DNA from: Paractinoplanes toevensis
Lineage (GTDB): Bacteria; Actinomycetota; Actinomycetes; Mycobacteriales; Micromonosporaceae
Assembly: GCF_018332695.1 (NCBI RefSeq)
Contig: NZ_BOQN01000145.1
Span: 1 to 64,000, forward strand
Direction of reading: 5' to 3'
Length of the DNA: 64,000 nt
Made by a program: the position numbers and the translations under genes. This document shows positions 24,468 to 33,240 of the stretch, piece after piece. The notes under the pieces are model-generated. The model did no database searches. It was not told the origin of the DNA and saw only the letters and a list, made by a program, of their open reading frames with translations. Numbering within the stretch: position 1 is the first letter of the stretch; every line of letters starts with the position of its first letter.

Positions 24468-25406
24468 ATGACTAATGCCATTGTCGCCGAGGGGCTGGTC
24501 AAACGCTTCGGCGAGACGACCGCCCTCGGCGGCGTCGATCTTGCCGTACGCGAGGGAACCGTCCTCGGCCTGCTGGGCCCGAACGGTGCCGGCAAGACCA
24601 CGGCGGTCCGGGTGCTGGCCACCCTGATCCGGCCCGACGCCGGCCACGCCACGGTCGGCGGGTACGACGTGGTCCGCCAAGCACACCAGGTGCGCACCCT
24701 GATCGGCCTCACCGGACAGTACGCCTCGGTCGACGAAACCCTGACCGGCGTGGAAAATCTGCTGCTCATCGGCCGGCTGCTCGGCCTGTCCCGGCGCGAC
24801 GCCCGGGCCCGCGCCCACCAACTGCTCGCCCAGTTCCACCTCGACGACGCCGCCGACCGCGCGGCCGGCAAATACTCCGGCGGCATGCGGCGCCGCCTCG
24901 ACCTGGCCGCCAGCCTGGTCGGCAACCCACGAATGCTCTTCCTGGACGAGCCCACCACCGGCCTCGACCCGCGCAGTCGCAACGAGATGTGGGACATCAT
25001 CCGTGAGCTCGTCCGCGACGGCGTCACCGTGCTGCTCACCACGCAGTATCTGGACGAGGCCGATCAACTGGCCGACGAGATCGTGGTGATCGACCACGGC
25101 AAGGTGATCGCCACCGGCACGTCCGACGAACTGAAGGCGCGCACCGGCGCGCAGACCGTCACCGTACGGCCGGCCTCCGAATCCGATCTGGACACCGTCG
25201 CCGCCCTGGTCGGTGGCATCGCCGCCGGCCCGGTCGACATCCGCGGCCCGATCATCACCGCCCCGGTCACCGATCCGACCTCGCTGGCCAAGCTGGTGCG
25301 GCGGCTCGACGAGAGCGGCCTCGCGGTCAGCGAGCTCGCGCTGCGCAGCCCCAGCCTGGACGAGGTGTTCCTGACCCTGACCGGCCACACCACGGAGGAA
25401 TCATGA
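24468..25406 (+). CDS. DrrA-type ABC transporter ATP-binding protein
   Basis: 312-residue ATPase of a daunorubicin-resistance type exporter. Walker A GPNGAGKTTAVRVLATL near residue 38; ABC signature YSGGMRRRLDLAASLVG near 137; Walker B RMLFLDEPTTGLDPRSR near 157; switch His in LLTTQYLDEADQL. The C-terminal 80 residues form the regulatory tail typical of the DrrA/CcmA group. It powers the membrane partner encoded next, whose start overlaps its stop by four bases (ATGA). Substrate is likely a hydrophobic drug or lipid, not identifiable from sequence. A palindrome with SARP-like heptamers precedes it. Confidence 0.94.
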   Translation: MTNAIVAEGLVKRFGETTALGGVDLAVREGTVLGLLGPNGAGKTTAVRVLATLIRPDAGHATVGGYDVVRQAHQVRTLIGLTGQYASVDETLTGVENLLLIGRLLGLSRRDARARAHQLLAQFHLDDAADRAAGKYSGGMRRRLDLAASLVGNPRMLFLDEPTTGLDPRSRNEMWDIIRELVRDGVTVLLTTQYLDEADQLADEIVVIDHGKVIATGTSDELKARTGAQTVTVRPASESDLDTVAALVGGIAAGPVDIRGPIITAPVTDPTSLAKLVRRLDESGLAVSELALRSPSLDEVFLTLTGHTTEES

Positions 25407-26191
25407 CCGCCGCGATCGAAACCCGGGTCAGCCCGATCGTGGCCGTGCGCAACACCGGCACGCTCGCCTGGCGCACCCTGGTGCAGATCAAGCACAACCC
25501 GTTCGAGCTGCTCGATTTCAGCGTCCAGCCGATCATGTTCCTGGTGCTGTTCACGTACGTCTTCGGCGGCGCCATCTCCGGCTCCACCGGCGACTACCTG
25601 AAGTTCGGCCTGCCCGGCATCATCGTGCAGAACCTGCTGTTCGCCACCCTGAACACCGGCGTCGGACTGAACACCGACATCAACAAGGGTGTCTTCGACC
25701 GGCTCCGGTCGCTGCCGATCTCCCGCTGGTCACCGCTGGCCGGCCGGATCGTGGCCGACGTGATCAAGCAGGCCTGGGCGGTCACGCTGCTGCTCGTGGT
25801 CGGCACCCTCCTCGGTTTCCGGATCGCCACCGGACCGGTCGAGGTGATCGGCATGTACGCGCTGCTGCTGATCTTCGCGTTCGCCACGTCCTGGATGTCG
25901 GTGCTGGTGGCCATGCTGGTCAGCGAGCCGGAGAAGGTGCAGATCTTCGGGTTCGTGCTGCTGTTCCCGCTCACCTTCGCCAGCAACGCGTTCGCGCCGA
26001 CCGCCACCATGCCCGGCTGGCTGCAGGCCTGGGTCAAGGTCAACCCGGTGTCGATCCTCGCCGACGCGGTGCGCGGGCTGCTCAACGGCGGCCCGGTCGC
26101 CACCCCGGTCACCCAGTCACTGATCTGGGCGGCGATCCTGCTGGTCGCCTTCGGACCGCTCTCCGTCTGGGCCTTCCGCCGCCGGGTCTGA
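25403..26191 (+). CDS. DrrB-type ABC-2 transporter permease
   Basis: 262-residue membrane subunit with six hydrophobic helices. The ABC-2/DrrB signature region is present: PIMFLVLFTYVFGGAI near residue 45, then GVFDRLRSLPISRWSPLAGRI, and the C-terminal LTFASNAFAPTATMPGWLQAWVKVNP. Pairs with the preceding ATPase to form an exporter (overlap of four bases). The last 75 bases overlap the tail of the SARP regulator on the opposite strand, so the pump and its likely regulator are convergent. Confidence 0.93.
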   Translation: MTAAIETRVSPIVAVRNTGTLAWRTLVQIKHNPFELLDFSVQPIMFLVLFTYVFGGAISGSTGDYLKFGLPGIIVQNLLFATLNTGVGLNTDINKGVFDRLRSLPISRWSPLAGRIVADVIKQAWAVTLLLVVGTLLGFRIATGPVEVIGMYALLLIFAFATSWMSVLVAMLVSEPEKVQIFGFVLLFPLTFASNAFAPTATMPGWLQAWVKVNPVSILADAVRGLLNGGPVATPVTQSLIWAAILLVAFGPLSVWAFRRRV

Positions 26192-29100
26192 CAGGTCCTT
26201 CACCTCGGCCACGGTGATCCCGGCCGCCCGCCGGTAGGCCGCCTCGTAGCCCGCGTCGCCCAGTGCGGCGCGGGCTTCGAACATGACCCGCTCGGTGTCC
26301 GGCACCGTCCGGTCCCGCCCGCCCCGCACCGCGTCGGCCGCCCCCAGCAGGAACGCGGCCCGTTCCGGAGCACCCTCGCGGACGGCGAGATCGGCCAGCC
26401 CGATCACGGCCATCGCGATCACCGGGGCGTCGCGCGTATCGACCGCGATCCGCACCGCCTCCGCGTGGTGCCGGCCGGCCAGCTCCAGGTTGCCGGCCGC
26501 GGCCTCGATCAGGCCCTGGGTGCTGCGCGTCATCGAACCGAACTGCGGGGCGAACGACGGGTTCGACATCATCTCCGCCGAGCGGCCGATCATGTCCCGA
26601 GCCACCTCGAGGTCGCCCTCCAGCCGGGCGATCGTGGCGTAGCCGTACTGCACCGAGGCCATCACCTCGGGCAGGCCGATCTCCTCGGCCTCCTCCCACG
26701 ACTGCTTCAGCACCCGCCGCGCCTCGTCGTGCTCGCCCGCCAGGTACAGCTGGTGGGCCATCTTCACCTCCAGCTGCGGCAGGTCCTCCCGGATGCCGAC
26801 CTCGCGGACCAGCGCCATCGCCTCCCGCTGCAACCGCACCCCCTGCGCGAAGTCGCCGTCCGCGGCGACCAGGTCGCCGAGCGCGCTCAGCGTGAAACCG
26901 ATGCCCCAGCGCTCGCCGACCGACCGGAACCCGGCCAGCGCCTCCCGCATGTCGGCGATCACCGACTCGCCGCTGTACCCGAAGTTCAGCCGCAGATGGC
27001 CGACGATCATCTTGGCGGAGGCCCGCAGCCACGGATCCGGGTCCTCGAACAGCGGCTCGACCGCGCGGAATCCGACGTCCGGGTCGAAGTTGTCGAAGAT
27101 GGCGGCGAGCGGTTGCAGCAGCCGCAGCGCCGGATGGGCCGCGTCCGGCCCGGCGCCGTTCGCCTCGGCCAGCCGGAAATGCTCCTGCACCGCGTCGATC
27201 GACAGTGCACCCTCGAGCCCGTTGATCGACGCGAACGTGTGGGTGAGCGCCACGTCCTCCCGGTCGGCCTCGCCCGGCATCGCCGCCACCTCGGCGGCCA
27301 GGCCCGCGCCCTCCATCCGGTGCCCGCGCAGCCACCAGTACCAGCCCAGCCGGGCCACGAACGCGGCCGCCGTGGCCTTGTCGCCGGCGTCGATCGCCGC
27401 CCTGGTCGAGGCGTGGAAGTTGTCGTGCTCGTCGCTGACCCGGCGCAGCCACACCAGCTGGTCGGCGGACCGCAACCGGGGCTCGGCCGCGGTGGCCAGC
27501 GCCAGCAGCCAGCCGGCCAGGGCCATCCGCTGCGACTCGCTCTCGCCCGCCTCGGCCAGCCGTTCCAGCCCGTACTCCCGGATCGTCTCCAGCATCCGGT
27601 AGCGACCGTCCGGGCCCAGCACCAGCAGGGATTTGTCGACCAGCGCGCCCAGCACGTCGGGGTCGGCGTCACAGACCTGCTCGGCCGCGGCCACGTCGGC
27701 GCCACCGTGGAACATCGCGAAACGGCGCCACAGCCGCCGCTCGGCTTCGCCGAGCAGATCCCAGCTCCAGTCGACCACCGCCCGCAGCGTCTGATGCCGG
27801 GGGAGCGCGGTCCGGCTGCCGCCGGTGAGCAGGCGGAACCGGTCGGCCAGGCGGTCGGCCAGCACGGCGACGGGGAGCGTACGCAAGCGGGCCGCGGCCA
27901 GCTCGATCGCCAGCGGCATGCCGTCCAGCGCCCGGCAGATCCGGATCACCGGCTCGACGTTGTCACCGGTGAGCACGACGGCCGGGGCACGATCGAGCAG
28001 AAGGCGTACGGCCGGAAAAGCGGAAGCGGTCCCGGCATCCGCACCCACCGGGGGGAGAGCCAGCGGCTCGACCGCATGAAGCCGTTCCCCCGGAATCCCC
28101 AGCGGCTCCCGGCTGGTGGTCAGCAGCCGCAGACCCGGCGCGGCCCGCAGCAGGGTGTCGGCCAGCTCGGCCGCCGCCCCGATCAGATGCTCGCAGTTGT
28201 CCAGGATCAGCAACATCTCCCGGCCGGCCAGCGCCTCGGCCAGCCGGGCCAACGGCTCGCTGGTCGACATGACCGGCGTCGCCCGCCCGATCAGCACCTG
28301 CCCCCGCAGCCGCAACGCGGTCTGCACGGCCTGCGGCACCTCGGCCGGATCGGTCACCGGCGCCAGCTCGACCCGCCACACCTCACCCGGCACCTTCAGG
28401 CCGACCTCGACCGACAGCCGGGTCTTGCCGTTGCCGCCCGGCCCCAGCAGGGTGACCAGCCGGTGGCTGGCGAGCAGCGCACAGACGGCCTTCACGTCGT
28501 TCTCCCGGCCGACAAAACTGCTCACCTCGGCCGGCAGATTGCCCCGCGGCGCCGCGCGCAACAGATCGAGGTGGAGTTCCGCCAGCTCCGGCGAGGGATC
28601 GGTGCCGAGCTGGTCGGCCAGGCGCTTTCTTACGGTTTCGAAGACCTCCAGCGCCCGGCCGGGATTGCCCTGGTCGCGCAGGGCCCGCATCAGCAGCGCC
28701 GCGAGCGGCTCGTCCAGCGGGTGCTGCGCGACCAGGCCCTCCAGCTCGGGGACAGCGTCCGGCTGAGCGGCCAGCTTGCGGCGCAGTGCGGCCAGCCGCA
28801 ACTCCTCCAGCCGCCGGGCATCACCGCGTGCCACCTCGGGAAAGTCCAGGTCACCGCGCCACAACCGCAACGCCGTCACCGGATCTTCCTCGGCCAGCCG
28901 GGTGAAGCGGTTGGCGTCGATCCGGTCGGGGTCGATGACCAGGCGGTAGCCGTTCGCGGCGGCCTCGACGGTCAGCTCCGGGGCGGCCCGGCGCAGGCGG
29001 GAGACCAGCGCTTGCAGCGCATTGCCGGCCGCCTGCGGCGGCTCGTCACCCCAGACCCCGTCGATGAGCCGGCCCGCGGTGACGACACGGTTGGCGTCGA

Positions 29101-29203
29101 GGGCAAGAAGGAGCAGGAGGGTACGCAGGCGGGCGCCCGCCACCGGAACCGCGTCCCCGGTGCGGGAGCGCAGCTCGACGGGCCCGAGCACCGCGATGTC
29201 CAC
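26117..29203 (-). CDS. AfsR/SARP family transcriptional regulator
   Basis: Large antibiotic-regulatory protein of about 1028 residues. N-terminal OmpR-like winged helix (about 1-85, VDIAVLGPVELRSRTGDAV onward), bacterial transcriptional activator domain (about 90-235, RALEVFETVRKRLADQLGTD), NB-ARC/AAA ATPase (about 240-600; Walker A LLGPGGNGKTRLSVEV; LLILDNCEHL as Walker B), then TPR-like repeats to the end. I prefer the GTG at 29203, where homology begins; a GTG at 29251 in the same frame would add 16 unlike residues. It probably controls the convergent DrrAB pump, whose promoter carries 11-bp-spaced heptamers. The last 75 bases overlap drrB antisense. Target is inferred. Confidence 0.9.
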   Translation of the reverse strand: MDIAVLGPVELRSRTGDAVPVAGARLRTLLLLLALDANRVVTAGRLIDGVWGDEPPQAAGNALQALVSRLRRAAPELTVEAAANGYRLVIDPDRIDANRFTRLAEEDPVTALRLWRGDLDFPEVARGDARRLEELRLAALRRKLAAQPDAVPELEGLVAQHPLDEPLAALLMRALRDQGNPGRALEVFETVRKRLADQLGTDPSPELAELHLDLLRAAPRGNLPAEVSSFVGRENDVKAVCALLASHRLVTLLGPGGNGKTRLSVEVGLKVPGEVWRVELAPVTDPAEVPQAVQTALRLRGQVLIGRATPVMSTSEPLARLAEALAGREMLLILDNCEHLIGAAAELADTLLRAAPGLRLLTTSREPLGIPGERLHAVEPLALPPVGADAGTASAFPAVRLLLDRAPAVVLTGDNVEPVIRICRALDGMPLAIELAAARLRTLPVAVLADRLADRFRLLTGGSRTALPRHQTLRAVVDWSWDLLGEAERRLWRRFAMFHGGADVAAAEQVCDADPDVLGALVDKSLLVLGPDGRYRMLETIREYGLERLAEAGESESQRMALAGWLLALATAAEPRLRSADQLVWLRRVSDEHDNFHASTRAAIDAGDKATAAAFVARLGWYWWLRGHRMEGAGLAAEVAAMPGEADREDVALTHTFASINGLEGALSIDAVQEHFRLAEANGAGPDAAHPALRLLQPLAAIFDNFDPDVGFRAVEPLFEDPDPWLRASAKMIVGHLRLNFGYSGESVIADMREALAGFRSVGERWGIGFTLSALGDLVAADGDFAQGVRLQREAMALVREVGIREDLPQLEVKMAHQLYLAGEHDEARRVLKQSWEEAEEIGLPEVMASVQYGYATIARLEGDLEVARDMIGRSAEMMSNPSFAPQFGSMTRSTQGLIEAAAGNLELAGRHHAEAVRIAVDTRDAPVIAMAVIGLADLAVREGAPERAAFLLGAADAVRGGRDRTVPDTERVMFEARAALGDAGYEAAYRRAAGITVAEVKDLSDPAAEGPDGERSEGDQQDRRPDQ

Positions 29204-29254
29204 CCGTACGATTCTGCCCGCCCTGTCGACCAGGATTCGACCCGCCGCCACCGT

Positions 29255-30052
29255 TCAGGCTTGCGGTAACCGATGTTCCAGCTGCACGGCGCGCAGGTCG
29301 AGGGCCGCGACCAGGGCGGCCAGGCGGGAAAGGTCCGCCGGATCGGCCGGGTCCGGCGGGTTTTCGGACGCGGCCAGCGCCATTCCGCCCGCCGGAAGTT
29401 CGACGATGTGCCGCCACGGGGCACGGCGGATACGAGCGGCGCCGACCGTCGCCACCTGAACAGCGTCCCAGCAGTTGACCCACCAGACCGCGTCGGGCAC
29501 CCGGCGGCGATCGAACTCCTGCGGCACCAGCAGGCTCGGCAGGCCACCGTCGGCCGCGGGCGGGTCCGGCACATACCGGCGCAGCTCCGGCGGGAGTTGT
29601 GCGCGAGCGCGTTCAGCAGCACGGGCGCCGCGATACCGCGTCAATAGATCGTCGTCCTCGACCACCGCGCGGTGTGCGCCGAACCGGTGGGCCACGGCGG
29701 ACACGAGGTCGAGCATCGCCGTCACCGGGTCCGGATGTGGGAGCCCGCACCACACCCATTCCACCGCGTTGACGGTCCACGGTTCTTCCTCGTAGGTAAG
29801 GATTGCCCCGGCCGAAAGCGACGGATCGGTGCCGAGGGTGAACAGTGCCGCCTCGCCGCGACGGCGGTCGGACCGGACCTGGCCGAGCCAGGTGTCGACT
29901 TCCGCCGGCCGCATGAAGATCCGGCGCGCCGGATGGCCCGCATACTCGAACCGGCCGACCCCGAGCCTCGACTCGAGCTCGCGGGCGACCCCGACCAGTG
30001 CCTCGGCCGGCGGTGGACCGGCACCCTTGCTCCGTTCGGCGTAGATCCGCAT
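29255..30052 (-). CDS. Protein of unknown function, candidate immunity partner
   Basis: 265 residues with no family I can name. It is soluble, acidic in parts and rich in Trp near the middle (VEWVWCGLPHP, AVWWVNCWDAVQVA). There is no signal peptide or membrane helix. It follows the candidate nuclease gene with a 3-base gap on the same strand, the usual order for toxin then immunity gene. Its size and lack of catalytic motifs fit a polymorphic-toxin immunity protein, but this rests only on position. Alternatively it is a structural or chaperone partner of the upstream protein. Confidence 0.6.
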   Translation of the reverse strand: MRIYAERSKGAGPPPAEALVGVARELESRLGVGRFEYAGHPARRIFMRPAEVDTWLGQVRSDRRRGEAALFTLGTDPSLSAGAILTYEEEPWTVNAVEWVWCGLPHPDPVTAMLDLVSAVAHRFGAHRAVVEDDDLLTRYRGARAAERARAQLPPELRRYVPDPPAADGGLPSLLVPQEFDRRRVPDAVWWVNCWDAVQVATVGAARIRRAPWRHIVELPAGGMALAASENPPDPADPADLSRLAALVAALDLRAVQLEHRLPQA

Positions 30053-30055
30053 CAG

Positions 30056-31369
30056 TTATTCCGGGATGCTCAGCACGGGCGGGGTCCCGCCCCACCGCGC
30101 GTTCAGCGTTCCGGCCACCCATCGGTCCGGGATGGTCCACAGGTGCAGATAACCGCAGGTGGCCGCGACCGCCATGCCGCGGGCCATCTGTGCGTCGAAC
30201 CGGGCCAGCGTCAGGTCTCGCAACCCGGCACTGTCCGGGTTGAAGAACCAGCCGAACCCCACCTTGACCTCCCACATGTCGATCAGCCCGTGCCCTTGAC
30301 CGTCGTAGGCGATCTCCAGCCCGTACGGCGTGCGCGCGTAGTAGTCCTGCGTCGTGCCGGTGACCTTGGTGGCGTAGGCATCGTGGCGGCGATGCCCGCC
30401 TCGCCGCGGGATCGGCTGTCCGACGCAGCCCGGCGTGCTGTCCTCCTCCTCGGGGCGCGCCTCGACCCGCGGCACCTCCCACGGCGCCGGATCGGTCTCG
30501 AGCGCGGGGTCGGGCACCTCCCGGCGCGCCCGCGCCAGGCGGGTCAGGTAGTCCCGCTGGCCCGGGGTGAGCCGATTGACCCATTGGTACTCCTGCTCGC
30601 TTCCGTACGGCTCTCCGGTGACCTGGTTCATTCCGTCCATCCAGGCCGGCGCGGTCTCCGACGGCCACAGCAGCACGATCAGGAAGATCGCGATCGGTGG
30701 CACCGCCGGTATGCGAGTCGGGTCGACCACCGGCTCCGGGATCGGCTCCAGCACCGGCGGACGGATCGGCACCGGCTCGGTCGGCACCGGCTCGATCGGG
30801 AACTGAATGGGTGGAAGCGGCCGGTATCCGCCGCCCAGCCCGGGCCCCAGCCCCAGGCCGGCGCCGGCGAGCGGCAGGCCCGGCCCGATCTGGGCGGATT
30901 GCGCCGCCGTCACCGGGAACGACGGGAACCCCGGCACCTCCGACGGCCGGAACGGCGGGTCCAGCAACCCGGCCGACTGCCACTCCAGGAAGAGCGGGAG
31001 CATCCCCGGCCGGCCGGACAACCGGGCTGCCGCGCCACCCGCCTGCGGGCGGTGCTGCAACTCGCGCAGCAGCAACGCCAGATTCTGGTAGTACGACGGG
31101 TAGCCGGGATCGTCCTGAGCGGTCGCCGCGAGCTGACCCATGGCGGCCCGCCCCTGCCGGATCAGTTCCTCGTCGGACAGACCCTGCGCGAACTCCGCGG
31201 TGATCGACATCTGGGTGACGTCGGCAGCCGGCTGCCGCTGCACCGCCGGCGTGGCCCGAGCGAACCGGTCGGCGAACTGCCCCGGCCGGCCGCAGCTCTC
31301 GCCGTCGTCTCGGCAGCGCTGCACGGCCGGCGCGGCGGCACTCGGCCGGCGAGCGTAGGTGAAGCCCAC
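30056..31369 (-). CDS. Candidate restriction-endonuclease-fold toxin with VQR N-terminus
   Basis: 437 residues in modular array. The N-terminus holds two AVQR motifs (15-18 and 42-45), a mark of proteins tied to extracellular contractile injection systems and DUF4157 effectors. Then a helical region (50-130), a Gly/Pro-rich linker (150-222) with PVPTEPVPIRPP-type steps, one hydrophobic helix (about 222-236, PPIAIFLIVLLWPS), and a C-terminal domain from about 320. That domain contains LEIAYDGQGHGLIDMWEVKV, a D-x2-ExK arrangement at D364, E367 and K369 typical of PD-(D/E)xK nuclease toxins (Tox-REase group). GTG start at 31369. The presumed immunity gene follows after 3 bases. No injection-system structural genes lie in the window. 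Nuclease function is inferred. Confidence 0.6.
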   Translation of the reverse strand: MGFTYARRPSAAAPAVQRCRDDGESCGRPGQFADRFARATPAVQRQPAADVTQMSITAEFAQGLSDEELIRQGRAAMGQLAATAQDDPGYPSYYQNLALLLRELQHRPQAGGAAARLSGRPGMLPLFLEWQSAGLLDPPFRPSEVPGFPSFPVTAAQSAQIGPGLPLAGAGLGLGPGLGGGYRPLPPIQFPIEPVPTEPVPIRPPVLEPIPEPVVDPTRIPAVPPIAIFLIVLLWPSETAPAWMDGMNQVTGEPYGSEQEYQWVNRLTPGQRDYLTRLARARREVPDPALETDPAPWEVPRVEARPEEEDSTPGCVGQPIPRRGGHRRHDAYATKVTGTTQDYYARTPYGLEIAYDGQGHGLIDMWEVKVGFGWFFNPDSAGLRDLTLARFDAQMARGMAVAATCGYLHLWTIPDRWVAGTLNARWGGTPPVLSIPE

Positions 31370-31392
31370 CAGCCGACGGTGCTCCTACTCCG

Positions 31393-32214
31393 TCACTCCA
31401 CCGTCACCGGGATGTCCGTCGTGAGGGTCAGGTTGCGACCGGCCTCGATGTCGCCGGCCAAGGAGTCGAGCCGGGCCTTCGCCAGGCCGTAGGAGTCGGA
31501 GCCGAGCAGCTGGTGCAGGGGTGCCGTGCCGTCCACCGCGACCTGGATGATCGCGGCCGCCACCTTCACCGGGTCGCCCAGCTGGGTGCCCGGCATCGCC
31601 AGGTGCGCCTCGGTCATCTCCCGGATCGCGCCGTACCCGTCGATGGTTTTCGCCGGCAGGCCCAGCGAGTGGGCGCGCAGGAAATCGGTGCGGGTATAGC
31701 CCGGCTCCACCAGGTTGACCTTGATGTCGTCCAGCTCGGCGGCCAGGGACTCGGTCAGGCCTTCCAGGGCGTACTTGGCGGCGCAGTACAGGCCCCAGCC
31801 CGGGAAGGCGGTCAGGCCGAGGATCGACGAGACGTTGATGATGTGCCCGCTGCGGCGTTTCCGGAACGACGGCAGGACGGCGCGCAGGACGTTCCAGACG
31901 CCGAAGATCTGCACGTCGAACATCTGCCGGGCCTCAGCGTCGCTCACCTCCTCGACCGCGCCGAGGAAGCCGTAGCCGGCGTTGTTCACGACCACGTCGA
32001 TCGGGCCGAACCGGTCCTCGGTCTCGCGGACCGCTTCGATGACGGCCTGCTCATCCGTGAGATCGACCTGGAGCGTGCCGGGCCGGTCCGCGGTGCGGCT
32101 GGTCGCCGCTACGTTGTCGCCCCGTTCCCGGAGCTGGTCGACCAGCTCGCGGCCGAGGCCGCGGGAAGTGCCGGTGACGAACCAGGTGGCCGAGCGGTCA
32201 GTGGGGTATGGCAT
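31393..32214 (-). CDS. Short-chain dehydrogenase/reductase
   Basis: Classical SDR of 273 residues. NAD(P) site TGTSRGLGRELVDQL near residue 15, NNAGYG near 87, catalytic Ser in NVSSILGL and the YCAAK Tyr-Lys pair near 154. The C-terminus is extended relative to 250-residue classical members. The ATG at 32214 has GGAGA 6 bases upstream; a frame-compatible start at 32274 lacks one. It is divergent from an MmyB-like regulator, an arrangement in which that regulator usually controls the oxidoreductase. Substrate unknown. Confidence 0.92.
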   Translation of the reverse strand: MPYPTDRSATWFVTGTSRGLGRELVDQLRERGDNVAATSRTADRPGTLQVDLTDEQAVIEAVRETEDRFGPIDVVVNNAGYGFLGAVEEVSDAEARQMFDVQIFGVWNVLRAVLPSFRKRRSGHIINVSSILGLTAFPGWGLYCAAKYALEGLTESLAAELDDIKVNLVEPGYTRTDFLRAHSLGLPAKTIDGYGAIREMTEAHLAMPGTQLGDPVKVAAAIIQVAVDGTAPLHQLLGSDSYGLAKARLDSLAGDIEAGRNLTLTTDIPVTVE

Positions 32215-32340
32215 GAGATGTCTCCGTTCGCTGTCTGCGATCCCATGCTGCTTCCGGTCGGCTGTCGCCGACACGGCCGAGCGGGCCCAGCCGTACCTGG
32301 GAACGGCATGCCCACCCAGCGCCTACGCGCGGCGCTGTGA

Positions 32341-33240
32341 TTGGCGGACCATGTAGGTGTGAACCTCGGCGACTTCCTGCGCAAATGCCGGGCCGACCTG
32401 AGCCCGTCGGCGGCCGGCATCGACGATTACCAGCCCGGCCGGCGGGTCCGCGGGCTGCGCCGTGAGGAGGTGGCCCAGCTCGCCGGGGTGAGCGTCGACT
32501 ACTACACCCGGCTGGAGCAGGGCCGGCACACCAGCCCGTCGGACGCCGTCGTCGACGCCCTGGCGAGGGTCTTCCAGCTCGACGCGGCCGGCCGTACCCA
32601 TCTGGCGGATCTGGCCCGGCCCGCCCGGCGCCGGAAGTCCGCGGTGGCGGCCCAGCGGGTCCGCCCGGCGATGCGGCAGCTGATCGCCTCGATGACCGAC
32701 CATCCGGCCCTGATCCTCGGCCGCCGCACCGACATCCTCGCGTCGAACGCCCTGGCCCGGGCCCTGATGACCGACTGGACGCGGCTGCCGCCCCGGAACC
32801 GCAACTACACCCGCTGGATCTTCCTCGACCCGGCCGCCCGGGAGACCTTCCTGGACTGGCGCACGGTGGCCGGGGAGGTGGTCGGCACGCTCCGCCTCTA
32901 CGCGGGCCGCAACCCCGACGACGCCCAGCTCAACGAGCTGGTCGGCGAGCTGACCATCAAAAGCCCAGATTTCCGTACGTGGTGGAACGGTCACCAGGTG
33001 CACGAACGCACGAACGGCACCAAGCGCATGACGCACCCCGCCGTAGGCCCGATCACCGTGCGATACGAGGCCCTGTCCCTGCCCGGCGACGACGAGCAGG
33101 TGTTGTTCCTCTACCACGCCGACCCGGGCAGCCGCTCCGACGACAACCTGCGCCTGCTGTCGCTCCTGACTACCCAGCCTTTCGGCGCGGCTCGCTCAGC
33201 AGAATCAACAGAGCCACGGCGGTCAGCAGAGCGGCCGTGA
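32341..33240 (+). CDS. XRE-type regulator with MmyB-like ligand domain
   Basis: 299-residue regulator. N-terminal HTH (about 8-80) with the conserved RRVRGLRREEVAQLAGVSVD and YYTRLEQGR, and a PAS-like MmyB ligand-binding domain (about 105-275) with HPALILGRRTDILASNALAR and TRWIFLDPAARETF. MmyB-type domains bind fatty-acid-like ligands in studied cases. The start is uncertain: TTG at 32341 or GTG at 32359 (VNLGDFLRKCRADL); the latter fits homologues better. Divergent from the SDR gene, its likely target. The last 71 bases overlap the MFS gene on the other strand. Confidence 0.88.
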   Translation: MADHVGVNLGDFLRKCRADLSPSAAGIDDYQPGRRVRGLRREEVAQLAGVSVDYYTRLEQGRHTSPSDAVVDALARVFQLDAAGRTHLADLARPARRRKSAVAAQRVRPAMRQLIASMTDHPALILGRRTDILASNALARALMTDWTRLPPRNRNYTRWIFLDPAARETFLDWRTVAGEVVGTLRLYAGRNPDDAQLNELVGELTIKSPDFRTWWNGHQVHERTNGTKRMTHPAVGPITVRYEALSLPGDDEQVLFLYHADPGSRSDDNLRLLSLLTTQPFGAARSAESTEPRRSAERP

